Below, piece after piece: positions 38,057 to 46,619 of a stretch of DNA of 64,000 nt (the stretch's first letter is position 1; each line of letters starts with the position of its first letter). Source of the stretch: Sinosporangium siamense (GTDB lineage: Bacteria > Actinomycetota > Actinomycetes > Streptosporangiales > Streptosporangiaceae); NCBI RefSeq assembly GCF_016863435.1, contig NZ_BOOW01000016.1, positions 1 through 64,000 on the forward strand, written 5' to 3'. The position numbers and the translations under genes were made by a program. The notes under the pieces are model-generated. The model ran no database searches. It was given only the letters and a program-made list of their open reading frames with translations, and was not told where the DNA came from.

Positions 38057-38515
38057 ATGCTCATCGGAACGATCTTGCAGGGTAAGGGTAGAGATGTCGT
38101 GACCGTCCGTCCGGACGCGAGCGTCACCGAGTTGCTGGCCACACTCGCCGAACGGAACATCGGCGCCGTGGTGGTCTCCGAAGACGGGGCCACCATCGCC
38201 GGCATCGTGTCGGAGCGTGACGTGGTGCGGCGGCTTCACCAGTACGGCTCGGAGATCCTCGACGCTCCGGTGTCCAGAATCATGACGACCAACGTACGGA
38301 CCTGCACACCCGGCGAGAACGTCGAGGAGCTCCGCAAGACCATGACCACGCACCGTTTCCGCCACGTCCCCGTCGTCGACAAGAACGGCAGACTGGTGGG
38401 CCTGGTCAGCATCGGTGACGTAGTCAAAACCGCGATTGAAGAGTTGGAGACGGAGAAGGCGTCACTTGTGGGCTACATCCACGGCGCCCCCCGCACCCTG
38501 AACCCGACCGTCTGA
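38057..38515 (+). CDS. CBS-pair (Bateman) domain protein
   Basis: 152 residues from ATG 38057, eight bases after GGAGG. It consists of two CBS motifs only: GRDVVTVRPDASVTELLATL with IGAVVVSED and GIVSERDVVRRL, then VRTCTPGENVEELRKTMTTH with RHVPVVDKNGRLVGLVSIGD. Stand-alone Bateman proteins bind adenine nucleotides and act as energy or stress sensors; partner unknown. Followed by a terminator shared with the convergent protease gene. Confidence 0.92.
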   Translation: MLIGTILQGKGRDVVTVRPDASVTELLATLAERNIGAVVVSEDGATIAGIVSERDVVRRLHQYGSEILDAPVSRIMTTNVRTCTPGENVEELRKTMTTHRFRHVPVVDKNGRLVGLVSIGDVVKTAIEELETEKASLVGYIHGAPRTLNPTV

Positions 38516-38570
38516 CCCCCGACCCCCTGCCCCCCGAGCCCATCGACTCCTGACGGCAGCGGACACAGCG

Positions 38571-38602
38571 CCGGGCCCCGCCTCACCCACAGCGGGGCCC
38601 GG
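38571..38602. terminator. bidirectional hairpin between CBS and protease genes
   Basis: Perfect 11-bp stem CCGGGCCCCGC (38571-38581) and GCGGGGCCCGG (38592-38602) with a ten-base loop, between two convergent stop codons. Confidence 0.75.
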
Positions 38603-38644
38603 TCGCCGCTCGCGGCCCGGCGGTGCTCCCCCGGGCCACTCGCG

Positions 38645-41600
38645 TTACTGCACGATGATCTTGTCGACCTCCAGGGTGAGGCCGTCGACCTCCCGGGTCG
38701 AGGTGCCGGTGGTCACCGTACCCTCACCCCTTGCGACACCCTTGGCCTTGAAGGAATAGGTCAAGGTCTCGCCCGGCGCGCCCGGCGTGCTGGTGACCCG
38801 CAGGTCCGTCGTCGGCGGCCCGGAGATCCGGGTGCCTCCGGTGCCCGTGGAGTTCTCCGCGCCGACCGTCAACCCGAGGCCGCCGCCGGGGTCACCCGGC
38901 AGGTTGCCCGGGTCGTAGGCGTAACTGATGTCCTCACTGCCGTTGAGGCCGATCCACTGCTGGAAGACCTTCAGCGCACCGCCGCCGGCGACCTTCAGGC
39001 GCCATTCCAGCACCAGCCAGTCGCTCACCCCGTCGGTCAGGATGCCGTAGAGCACACCCGGCGCGTCCGTCCCGTCGAGGTCGGTCCAGTAGCTCGCGAG
39101 CACGTTGTTCGGGAGTGCCGGATCCGGCACCGCCTGCGGTGCCGGGCTGATCTGGTCTGGGTCTGCGCCCCCCGGCACCGAGTAGCCGTTCGACACGACC
39201 CCGATGCGCGTATAGGTCTGGCCGCTGTAGACGAACGCGGGCACCCCCAGGTTGACCGCCTGCTCGTCACCGAGCGGGACCGGTGTGAACCCGAAGGCGT
39301 CCAGCGGGATATACCCCGCGGGCCCCGAGCCGGGGGCGACGTTCGGGGTGTCCGGTGTGCGCCCGGCGAGGTTCTTCCTGGCGGTCACCACCTGGGAGCC
39401 GACCCTGGTCGCGCCCGTCGCGGAGGTGATCCGCAGCTTGGAGTTCGCCGTGCTGACCGCGGTCACCTCGGTGGCGGTGAAGGTGTCGTTGCGCACGCTC
39501 ACCGTGCAGGTGGACTCGGCGTTCCGCGCGATCGTCTCGGGCGTGCAGGTCTGCTCGACCGGCACCGCGCCCTCCTTGCGGAAGAACGCCACCGGCAGGC
39601 CGACGTCGCGGCTGCCGCCCACCTGCTTGAGGTTGACCCGGCCGAAGTACTGCCCGTCGGCCAGTCCCGGCGCCGTGATGACCACCTTGAGCGTGATGCT
39701 CTTACCCGGTCGCAGGGTGAACGCGGGCGGGATCACCGTGATGTCCGCCCCGTTCACCGTGGTCCCCGACGCACGGTAGGTCAGCGTGCGGCTGGTCACG
39801 TTCTTCACCGTGCGGTTGGCGGTGATGAGCCCCGGCATGGTCGGCGCGTTCACCGACGGCAGGTTGAGGTTGATGCGTGCCCTCGGGTCGGCGGCCGAGG
39901 CGGCGAAGTTCTCCGCGGTCTCGTCCAGGGTGAGGCCCGGGTCGCCCGCCTTCGTGAGGTCGATGCGCCCGCCGCCCGTGTCGAACGGATCAGCCGGCGT
40001 GACCCGGTCCGACTTGGTCACCTTGGTGGTGGCCGTCGTCTCCAGCGCCGACTTCACCTGGCCCGGCGTCCAGTCCGGGTGCAGCGCGAACAGCAGCGCC
40101 GCCGCCCCCGCCACGTGCGGAGCCGACATCGAGGTGCCGGCGATGACCTGGAAGAGGTTGCCCGCCGGACCGCCCGCCGGGGTGTCCGGGGTCGGGGTGT
40201 GCCCGGCCAGGATATGCAGGCCCGGGGCGGTCACGTCCGGCTTGAGGAAGTCCCCGCCGGGACCGCGGGAGGAGAAGTGCGTGATCGCGTCCCCGGCCCA
40301 GGTGGACTCGGCACCTTGGGCGAACGAAGCCGTCGCGCCCGGGTTCGCCTGGAGGAACGCCAGCAGGGCGTCGGTCTCTGGCTTGTCCACGTGGACGGTG
40401 GGCAGCCAGTGGCTGTCGGTGAAGACGTCACGCGGGGTGGGGTTGGCAAGGATCATCCCGGCCGCACCGCCCTGTCGTACGCTGAAGCCCTTCATCACCC
40501 GGCCGCTCGCGCCGAGACACACCACGATCTTGCCGGAGAAGATCCCCGGCGGGGCGGGGGAGGTGCAATCCGCATTTGCGTACGGCGGAGCCGACGCGAG
40601 CACGACCCGCTGCGGCGAGGCGACGCCGCCCGTGACGCTCGCCCCCTTCAGCGTGGCGGTCGCCCCGCCCGGCCCCGTGAGGGTGACCGTGGACTGGAAG
40701 GTGCGGGTCTGCGTCGAGGCGGCGACCGTGGTCACCCACGGGCCGCGGTGGTCGGTCGTGCCCGCGCCCGGCCCCGCGTTGCCCGCCGAGGCCGAGACGA
40801 ACACCCCGGCCGCATAAGCGTCGAGGAACGCCAGCTCCACCGGGTCGCTGTAGGGCTCCGAGCCGCCGGAGACCGAGAAGTTGATGACCCGCACACCGTC
40901 GAGGATGGCCCGGCCGATGGCCTGCGTCGTGTCCGACTGGTAGCAGCCGTTCATGCCGCACACCTTGTAGACCGACACGTGGGAGGCGGGCGCGATGCCG
41001 TGGATCGCACCCCGGTCGATGCCCAGCGGGTTGGCGTTCTGCACCTTGCCGCCGGCGGAGGTGGTGGCCGTGTGCGTGCCGTGGCCGTCGGAGTCGCGGG
41101 CGCTGCCGTAAAGCTCCGCCGGCTCCAGCTCGTGGTAGGTGTCGAGGAAGGCCTGGCCGCCGATCAGCTTGTTGTTGCAGGTGAACGGGTCGTTCGCCGG
41201 GGTCAGCGGGTTCTCCCCGAAGTCGCACACCCGCGGCGTGCCGTCCTTGGTGGGCGGCGCGGCCGGCAGGTTGCCCGGGTCGGCGAACGACGGGTGCTCG
41301 GGCCAGCCGCCCGAGTCGAGCACCCCGACGACGACCCCCTTGCCGGACGAGGCGCTGCCACCCAGCTTCGAATAGATCGCCGGAGCGCCGACGAACGCCG
41401 CGCTCTTGTCGGTTAGCAGCGCCTGGCGCTTGTCCTCCTGCACCGCCGCCACTCCCGGCAGCTTGAGCAGCTCCGCCGAGCGGTTGGCGGGCAACCGTAC
41501 ACTCACCCCGCCGTAGACCACCCGCAGCCGCTGCCCGGCCTTCGCCTCCGGCACCCGCTTGGCCAGCTCGGCGAGGAAGGTGTTCTCCACACCTTCGATG

Positions 41601-41989
41601 TGCTTCTCGTATTTCTTCGCATCGGCGCTACGTGTGTCCAGCGCCTTACCGGTCTCGGCCGGACTGGTGGCCGCCAGCCCGCCGACCCCGCCCCGATAGG
41701 CGGCGAGCGAGTCGTAGTCAAGCTTGACGATCACGTTGGCCGGCTTGAGCGAGGTCGACTTCAACAACGCCTCGCTGCTCTGCGCGAGCTGGCCGCTGGG
41801 CGACGAGGCCCCGTTGACGACCTCCCCCGCCGGCACAGGCTTCGGCGTCCACTTGGTCGTGGACGCCGTCGACGGCGACGGCTCGGCCACCGCCGCCTGC
41901 GCGGGCACCAGCACAACGGCGGCGGCTACCGCCGCCGCCATTCCCCTCCGACGTCCGGATAACCAGCCGGGCCGGGACTTCTGTGACAC
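38645..41989 (-). CDS. secreted S8 family subtilisin-like serine protease
   Basis: 1,114 residues from GTG 41989, directly after GGAGGTGTC. Signal peptide AAAVAAAVVLVPAQAAVA, an I9-like propeptide (about 85-190), then the S8 domain with catalytic Asp225 (VVVGVLDSGGW), His303 (DSDGHGTHTATT), oxyanion Asn404 (SASAGNAGPG) and Ser620 (AGTSMSAPHVAG). A PA domain is inserted between His and Ser (about 435-560). A C-terminal 450-residue part holds fibronectin-like and beta-rich repeats. It is a cucumisin/C5a-peptidase-like layout, secreted for extracellular protein breakdown. Confidence 0.95.
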   Translation of the reverse strand: MSQKSRPGWLSGRRRGMAAAVAAAVVLVPAQAAVAEPSPSTASTTKWTPKPVPAGEVVNGASSPSGQLAQSSEALLKSTSLKPANVIVKLDYDSLAAYRGGVGGLAATSPAETGKALDTRSADAKKYEKHIEGVENTFLAELAKRVPEAKAGQRLRVVYGGVSVRLPANRSAELLKLPGVAAVQEDKRQALLTDKSAAFVGAPAIYSKLGGSASSGKGVVVGVLDSGGWPEHPSFADPGNLPAAPPTKDGTPRVCDFGENPLTPANDPFTCNNKLIGGQAFLDTYHELEPAELYGSARDSDGHGTHTATTSAGGKVQNANPLGIDRGAIHGIAPASHVSVYKVCGMNGCYQSDTTQAIGRAILDGVRVINFSVSGGSEPYSDPVELAFLDAYAAGVFVSASAGNAGPGAGTTDHRGPWVTTVAASTQTRTFQSTVTLTGPGGATATLKGASVTGGVASPQRVVLASAPPYANADCTSPAPPGIFSGKIVVCLGASGRVMKGFSVRQGGAAGMILANPTPRDVFTDSHWLPTVHVDKPETDALLAFLQANPGATASFAQGAESTWAGDAITHFSSRGPGGDFLKPDVTAPGLHILAGHTPTPDTPAGGPAGNLFQVIAGTSMSAPHVAGAAALLFALHPDWTPGQVKSALETTATTKVTKSDRVTPADPFDTGGGRIDLTKAGDPGLTLDETAENFAASAADPRARINLNLPSVNAPTMPGLITANRTVKNVTSRTLTYRASGTTVNGADITVIPPAFTLRPGKSITLKVVITAPGLADGQYFGRVNLKQVGGSRDVGLPVAFFRKEGAVPVEQTCTPETIARNAESTCTVSVRNDTFTATEVTAVSTANSKLRITSATGATRVGSQVVTARKNLAGRTPDTPNVAPGSGPAGYIPLDAFGFTPVPLGDEQAVNLGVPAFVYSGQTYTRIGVVSNGYSVPGGADPDQISPAPQAVPDPALPNNVLASYWTDLDGTDAPGVLYGILTDGVSDWLVLEWRLKVAGGGALKVFQQWIGLNGSEDISYAYDPGNLPGDPGGGLGLTVGAENSTGTGGTRISGPPTTDLRVTSTPGAPGETLTYSFKAKGVARGEGTVTTGTSTREVDGLTLEVDKIIVQ

Positions 41990-42417
41990 GACACCTCCAT
42001 CAGCGTGGCCGCGGGCACTCACCACCGGGCATGCATGAAGGAGTCGCGTCACCCATGGCACGTGGAATAGGGGGACTCGACCCCTCCCCATGGGGTGACG
42101 AGAGAACGACCGTCAGTTACGGGCGGAACGATCCAACGCACAAGTCTAACGTTGGGTGATTTTTTACGCATAGATCAGTAGTTGACTGAGATTGCCCAGT
42201 ATTTAGGCAGTAACACTCCGCCTTCGATCCCCGATGTACGCTGCCTCTCAGCGCCCCGTTCCGTCATTGAGAGGCATCGGCCCGGCCCCGAACAGCCGCA
42301 TGAGTTCTTCCTAGACCGCAGTGGCCGGCCCAGCGTGCCCGCAGCTCGGTGTAGTGGCTGACGGCCAGAGCGTCGAGGCTGCACCGATGGTGGCGGCCAG
42401 ACTCCCACTGCTCAGGT
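41990..42417. other. 428-bp spacer upstream of the protease gene
   Basis: Contains an AT-rich patch (42150-42210, gattttttacgcatagatc) likely to hold the protease promoter on the minus strand. No gene or clear palindrome recognised. Confidence 0.5.
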
Positions 42418-42927
42418 TCACTTGTGGCGCTGGTAGTGGCGGGCGACGCGGACTCGGTTACCGCAGCGGGCGGGGGAGCACCAGCGGCGGCGTGGGCGGG
42501 CGGGCAGGAACAGCATTACGCAGTCGCCGGCTTCGCACTGGCGGATCTTGGCGACGGCCGGGTCCGTCAGTAGTTCGGCAGCCGCCTCGGCGAGCCAGGC
42601 CGACAGCCGCGCTCCGGGCGAACCGGGGCGTCGCCGTACGGTGGTCACGACCTCGCCGTTCCAGGCGAGTTCGGCGACCGCGGGCGCGGCCCGCTGGGCC
42701 TCGTTGAGGGCTGCAAGGGCGTCCGCCGGAGGACGGCTGCCGTGGCGGACACGGTCGAGGGCGCGGGCGGTGTGGTCGCGGACGGCGTGTACGGCTGCCA
42801 GGTCGGCGCCGGTCAACCCGGCGGCGAGGTCCTGCGCCTCGGGGAAGCGGCCGGCCTGGAGGTGCAGCCAGGTGCCCAGGTCGTGGGGGGTGGCGATCAG
42901 GTCACCGCCGGCCGGGCGGGTGTTGAG
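42418..42927 (-). pseudogene. CGNR zinc-finger (ABATE) regulator, 5'-truncated
   Basis: The open frame runs from 42927, immediately after an in-frame stop, with LNTRPAGGDLIATPHDLGTW, normally the second strand of ABATE proteins, and ends with the CGNR finger CEAGDCVMLFL...RRRWCSPARCGNRVRVARHY. The first 15-25 residues and any ATG/GTG start are missing; only an internal TTG at 42816 could start a 132-residue product. Intact relatives are DNA-binding regulators often divergent from hydrolase genes, which fits its neighbour. Confidence 0.8.
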
Positions 42928-42928
42928 T

Positions 42929-43198
42929 CAGGTGGCGTTGGCGTTCGACTACCACTCCAACGTCGAGCTCTACGACCGATGGCAGGCCGAGCTACGCAGG
43001 CACACTCCACCCGCCCTCCTCGTCTGGGGCAGAAACGACCCGTTTTTCCCCGAGTCCGGCGCCCACGCCTACCTCCGCGACCTGCCCGAGGCGGAGCTGC
43101 ACCTTTTCGACACCGGCCACTTCGCGCTGGAGGAGTGCCTGCCGCAGATGGCCCCGCTCATCGCCGACTTCCTGGACCGGACCCGAGAAACACAGTGA
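42929..43198 (+). pseudogene. alpha/beta hydrolase, C-terminal fragment only
   Basis: 90 codons beginning QVALAFDYHSNVELYDRWQA and containing LLVWGRNDPFF (acid residue) and LFDTGHFALEE (catalytic His). The first two thirds with the nucleophile serine are lost. An in-frame GTG at 42932 could start an 88-residue remnant. It abuts the truncated CGNR gene within two bases, so one deletion removed both 5' ends and the shared promoter. Confidence 0.8.
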
Positions 43199-43230
43199 TA
43201 AGACCAGCCGGCTATGCCGTGCACAGCGTG

Positions 43231-43887
43231 CTATGCCTCGCCGGCCTGAGCCGCGCCGAGAGAGCTCGTGTGGTCCGCCCAGCGGGTGAGGAGGTCGGTG
43301 TCGTGGCTGATGGCCAGGATGCCGGCGCCGGTCTGGGCGCGGTAGGCGTTGATGACCGCGACGAGGTGAGCCTGGGTGGAGGCGTCCAGCATGGTGGTCA
43401 TCTCATCGCAGATCAGATAGCGCGGTGAGAGGGTCAGGGCGCGGGCCACGCAGGCGCGCTGGAGCTGGCCGTCGGAGACCTCGTGGGGTTTGCGGGTCAG
43501 CAGGTCGGGAGTGAGGCCGACCTCCGTGGCGAGGGACGAGACGCGGGCCGGGTCGGGGCGGCCTGCGGCGGCCAGAGGTTCGGCGACGATCTCGGTGAGG
43601 GTGAGGCGCGGGTCCACGGCGAGCCGGGGCTGCTGATAGACGAGCGCCACCCGGATGCGCAGATCGCGCGGGGCGCGCTGGCGCCAGCCGGGGGTGGTGC
43701 GGCCGTCGACGGTGACGGTGCCCGAGCGGGGGCGGAGCATCATCGCCATCACCCGCGCCAGGGTGGACTTGCCGCAGCCGCTGGGCCCGCCGAGGCCCAG
43801 CACCGACCCCGGTTCGACGGCCAGCGTGACCCGGTCGAGGACCGTGCGCGAGCCGTACCTCACGGTGATGTCGCGTGCCTCAAGCAC
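43231..43887 (-). CDS. ABC transporter ATP-binding protein, Nik/Opp type (second ATPase)
   Basis: 218 residues from GTG 43887 (AGGAGG upstream). Walker A GPSGCGKSTLARV, Q-loop YQQPRLAVDP, signature VSDGQLQRACVARAL (SDGQ instead of SGGQ) and Walker B YLICDEMTTMLDASTQAHL. The SDGQ plus DEMTTMLDA combination is that of NikE/CntF-type ATPases of nickel or metallophore importers rather than ordinary OppF. It lacks the OppF C-terminal zinc-like region. Overlaps the upstream ATPase gene by eight bases; last gene of a five-gene operon. Confidence 0.92.
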   Translation of the reverse strand: MLEARDITVRYGSRTVLDRVTLAVEPGSVLGLGGPSGCGKSTLARVMAMMLRPRSGTVTVDGRTTPGWRQRAPRDLRIRVALVYQQPRLAVDPRLTLTEIVAEPLAAAGRPDPARVSSLATEVGLTPDLLTRKPHEVSDGQLQRACVARALTLSPRYLICDEMTTMLDASTQAHLVAVINAYRAQTGAGILAISHDTDLLTRWADHTSSLGAAQAGEA

Positions 43888-44818
43888 GGCTGCCCTCCTG
43901 GTGGACGAGCGGGTGGTGGCAGGCCGCCCGGGCGCCCCGCACGGGGAGCTCGTCGCACAAGGCGGTGCGATGCGGGCAGCGGGGGGCGAAGGCGCACCCG
44001 GCGGGCAACGCGGTGAGCTCCGGCGGCATCCCCGGCACCGGCACGAACGCCCGGTGCGGCTGGGCGTCGAAGAGCCCGGCGCTGTAGGGGTGGTGCGGCC
44101 GGTTGAGCACCTCCTCGGCGGGGCCGAGTTCGACGATGCGGCTGGCGTACATGACCGCGAGGTCGTCGGCGACACGTTCCGCGGCCCGCAGGTCGTGCGT
44201 GATGAGGAGTACGGCACGGCCTTCGTCGCAGAGTTCCCGCAGCGTGGCCATGGCACGCTCGACGAGGTCGCGGTCGAGCCCGGTCGTGGGCTCGTCGGCG
44301 AGCAGCAGCCACGGGTCGCCCGCCAGCGCCATCGTGTTGGCGACCCGCTGCGCCATGCCCCCCGACAACTCATGCGGATAGCGGTCAAGGTCGGCGGGCC
44401 GCAGCCCGAACCGCCGGGCCAGCTCGTCGGCCGACTCCGGCCGCCGCCCGAGTTCGCGGAGGGCCTCGGCGAGCTGGGCTCTCGCCGTACGCACCGGGGT
44501 GAGGTGGGTGGCGGGCGACTGCGGGATCAGCCCGATGGACCGCCCCCGCACCCGCTCCGCCAGGGTGCGCTCGGACGCGCCGATCAGCTCGGTGGCAGTG
44601 CCGCCCTCGGTGAGTACGGCACTGCCGGACGTCCTGGCGTTGCCCGGCAGCAGCCCGAGCAGCGCGTGGGCGAGCACCGACTTGCCGCAGCCGGACTCGC
44701 CGACGAGCGCCAGGCAGCGGCCGGGCCGCACCGTGAAGGACGCGTCGCCGACCGCCCGCACGACGGCGCCGGGGATGTGGAAGGAGACCGACAGGCCGGT
44801 GACGGTGAGGCTGTTCAC
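43880..44818 (-). CDS. ABC transporter ATP-binding protein, Nik/Dpp type (first ATPase)
   Basis: 312 residues from GTG 44818, overlapping the permease stop as GTGA. Walker A LVGESGCGKSVLAHALLGLL, Q-loop IPQSPATHLTP, signature HELSGGMAQRVANTMAL, Walker B WLLLADEPTTGLD, H-loop ITHD. The C-terminal oligopeptide-transporter region PHHPYSAGLF...GCAFAPRCPHR is present. It powers uptake with the second ATPase at the cytoplasmic face. Confidence 0.94.
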   Translation of the reverse strand: MNSLTVTGLSVSFHIPGAVVRAVGDASFTVRPGRCLALVGESGCGKSVLAHALLGLLPGNARTSGSAVLTEGGTATELIGASERTLAERVRGRSIGLIPQSPATHLTPVRTARAQLAEALRELGRRPESADELARRFGLRPADLDRYPHELSGGMAQRVANTMALAGDPWLLLADEPTTGLDRDLVERAMATLRELCDEGRAVLLITHDLRAAERVADDLAVMYASRIVELGPAEEVLNRPHHPYSAGLFDAQPHRAFVPVPGMPPELTALPAGCAFAPRCPHRTALCDELPVRGARAACHHPLVHQEGSRA

Positions 44819-45639
44819 AGCGACAGCTCCGATCGCCGGCGTGGGCTCCGCCGGTCGCGCAGGTGGTTGGCGAGGATCGCGATGGCGAGTGTGGGCAGCA
44901 CGACGAACAGGCCGGGCGCGAGGCTCGCCCACCAGCCGCCGGTGAGCAGCGACCGCTGCCCGTCGTTGATCATGTTGCCGAGGGAGGCCATGTGCGGCGG
45001 CAGGCCGAGGCCGAGGAAGCTCAGCGCGGTCTCGTGCCAGATGGCGTGCGGGATCATCAGCACGCTCGCCAGCATCAGGTGGGGAAGCAGATGGGGGAGC
45101 AGGTGGCGGCGCACCACCCGGGCCCGGCTCGCGCCGCCCGAGATGGCGGCCTCCACGAAGGGCCGTGACCGCAGGCTCAGCACCTCGGAGCGCACGATGC
45201 GCGCCGACGTGGTCCAGTGGGTGACCCCGACCGACACCACGACCGCGACCGGGCTCGGGGAGAACATCGCCACGATGAAGATGCCGAACAGCAGGTGCGG
45301 CAGCGAGTTGAACCCGTCGACGATCCGCATCAGCACCCGGTCCAGCGTGCCGCCCGCACTGCCGGCGACCAGACCCACCAGGCCGCCGATGGTGATCGAC
45401 ACCAGCGCGGCGACCATCCCCACGGTGAACGACACCCGCAGCCCGTAGATCGAGCGCACCAGCACGTCGCGCCCCACCTCGTCGGTGCCGAGCGGATGGG
45501 CGAACGACGGCGGCAGCCCCGCCGACCGCAGGTCCACGAGCCGCTCGTCGAGCTGGACGATCGGCGGCACAAGCAGCACCGCCAGACCGAGCACCGCCAG
45601 CACGGCGACGGCGAAGACGAGCCCCTTGCGGCCCCTCAT
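44815..45639 (-). CDS. ABC transporter permease, Nik/DppC type
   Basis: 274 residues from ATG 45639; TGATG junction with the upstream permease. About six membrane helices, the N-terminal HPLGTDEVGRDVLVRSIYG typical of DppC/OppC/NikC, and the cytoplasmic EAA-like loop VEAAISGGASRARVVRRHLL. Confidence 0.93.
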   Translation of the reverse strand: MRGRKGLVFAVAVLAVLGLAVLLVPPIVQLDERLVDLRSAGLPPSFAHPLGTDEVGRDVLVRSIYGLRVSFTVGMVAALVSITIGGLVGLVAGSAGGTLDRVLMRIVDGFNSLPHLLFGIFIVAMFSPSPVAVVVSVGVTHWTTSARIVRSEVLSLRSRPFVEAAISGGASRARVVRRHLLPHLLPHLMLASVLMIPHAIWHETALSFLGLGLPPHMASLGNMINDGQRSLLTGGWWASLAPGLFVVLPTLAIAILANHLRDRRSPRRRSELSL

Positions 45640-46619
45640 CAGCCCACCCCCAGCGTGCGCACCCGCGGGTCGGCGACCGTGTAGCCGATGTCGGCCAGCA
45701 GGTTGCCGCCGAGCACCGCGATCGTGCCGAGCAGCGTGGTGACCGCGAGCAGCGGGAAGTCGACCGCGAGCGCGGCCTGCACCGACGCCGAGGCCACCCC
45801 CGGCCACGAGAACACGCTCTCCACGAGGATCGCGCCGGTGACCAGTTCGGGCATGCGCGCCCCGAGCAACGTCAGGAAGGGGAGGAGGGCCGAGCGCAGC
45901 GCATGCCGTACCAGCACCGTGCGCTCCCGCAGACCGCGGGCCCGCGCGCCGATCACGAAGTCCTCCCGCAGGGTGCCGATCACCGACTCCCGCACAAACA
46001 GCACCAGCCACGACGACTGCGACACCGCGAGCACCACGACCGGCAGCACCATGTGGTGGGCGACGTCCAGCGGGTCGAGCGTCGTCGACGCCGCGTCGGT
46101 GAGCCCGCCCGCCGGCATCCACCCGAGTTGTACGGCGAAGACCCAGATGGACAGCAGCCCGAGCCAGAAGACCGGCACCGACTCGTTCGCGAACGCGCCG
46201 CCCGTGATGACGCGGTCGAGCCACGAGCCGCGCCGCCACGCCGCGATCGTGCCGATCACGAGGCTTCCGGCGAGCATGAGCACGATCGCGCAGCCCGTCG
46301 CCAGCAGCGTCCACGGCAGCCGCTCCGCGATCACCTCGGCGACAGGCCGGTGAAACGATCGCGAATCGCCGAGGTCGCCTTGGAGAAGGTTGCCCAGCCA
46401 TGTGGTGAACTGCTCCAGCACCGGACGGTCGACGCCCCAGTTCTCCCGGATCTGTTCCACGATCTCGGGTGCGGTGACGGTCGCCCGGTCCCCGAGATAT
46501 TGACGGACCGGGTCGAACGGCGAAGCCTGCGCGAGCGCGAACATCGCCACCGTGACGATCAGCAGCAGCGGCGCGGCGAACGCGGCCCGCCAGGCCACCA
46601 TGCGGGCGACGGCTCTCAC
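45639..46619 (-). CDS. ABC transporter permease, Nik/DppB type
   Basis: 326 residues from GTG 46619 (GTGA overlap with the binding-protein gene); ATG 46601 is an alternative. Six helices, DppB-like ENWGVDRPVLEQFTTWLGNL and GDLGDSRSFHRPV near the N-terminus, and the EAA loop DFVIGARARGLRERTVLVRH. Forms the channel with the C-type permease. Confidence 0.93.
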   Translation of the reverse strand: MRAVARMVAWRAAFAAPLLLIVTVAMFALAQASPFDPVRQYLGDRATVTAPEIVEQIRENWGVDRPVLEQFTTWLGNLLQGDLGDSRSFHRPVAEVIAERLPWTLLATGCAIVLMLAGSLVIGTIAAWRRGSWLDRVITGGAFANESVPVFWLGLLSIWVFAVQLGWMPAGGLTDAASTTLDPLDVAHHMVLPVVVLAVSQSSWLVLFVRESVIGTLREDFVIGARARGLRERTVLVRHALRSALLPFLTLLGARMPELVTGAILVESVFSWPGVASASVQAALAVDFPLLAVTTLLGTIAVLGGNLLADIGYTVADPRVRTLGVG

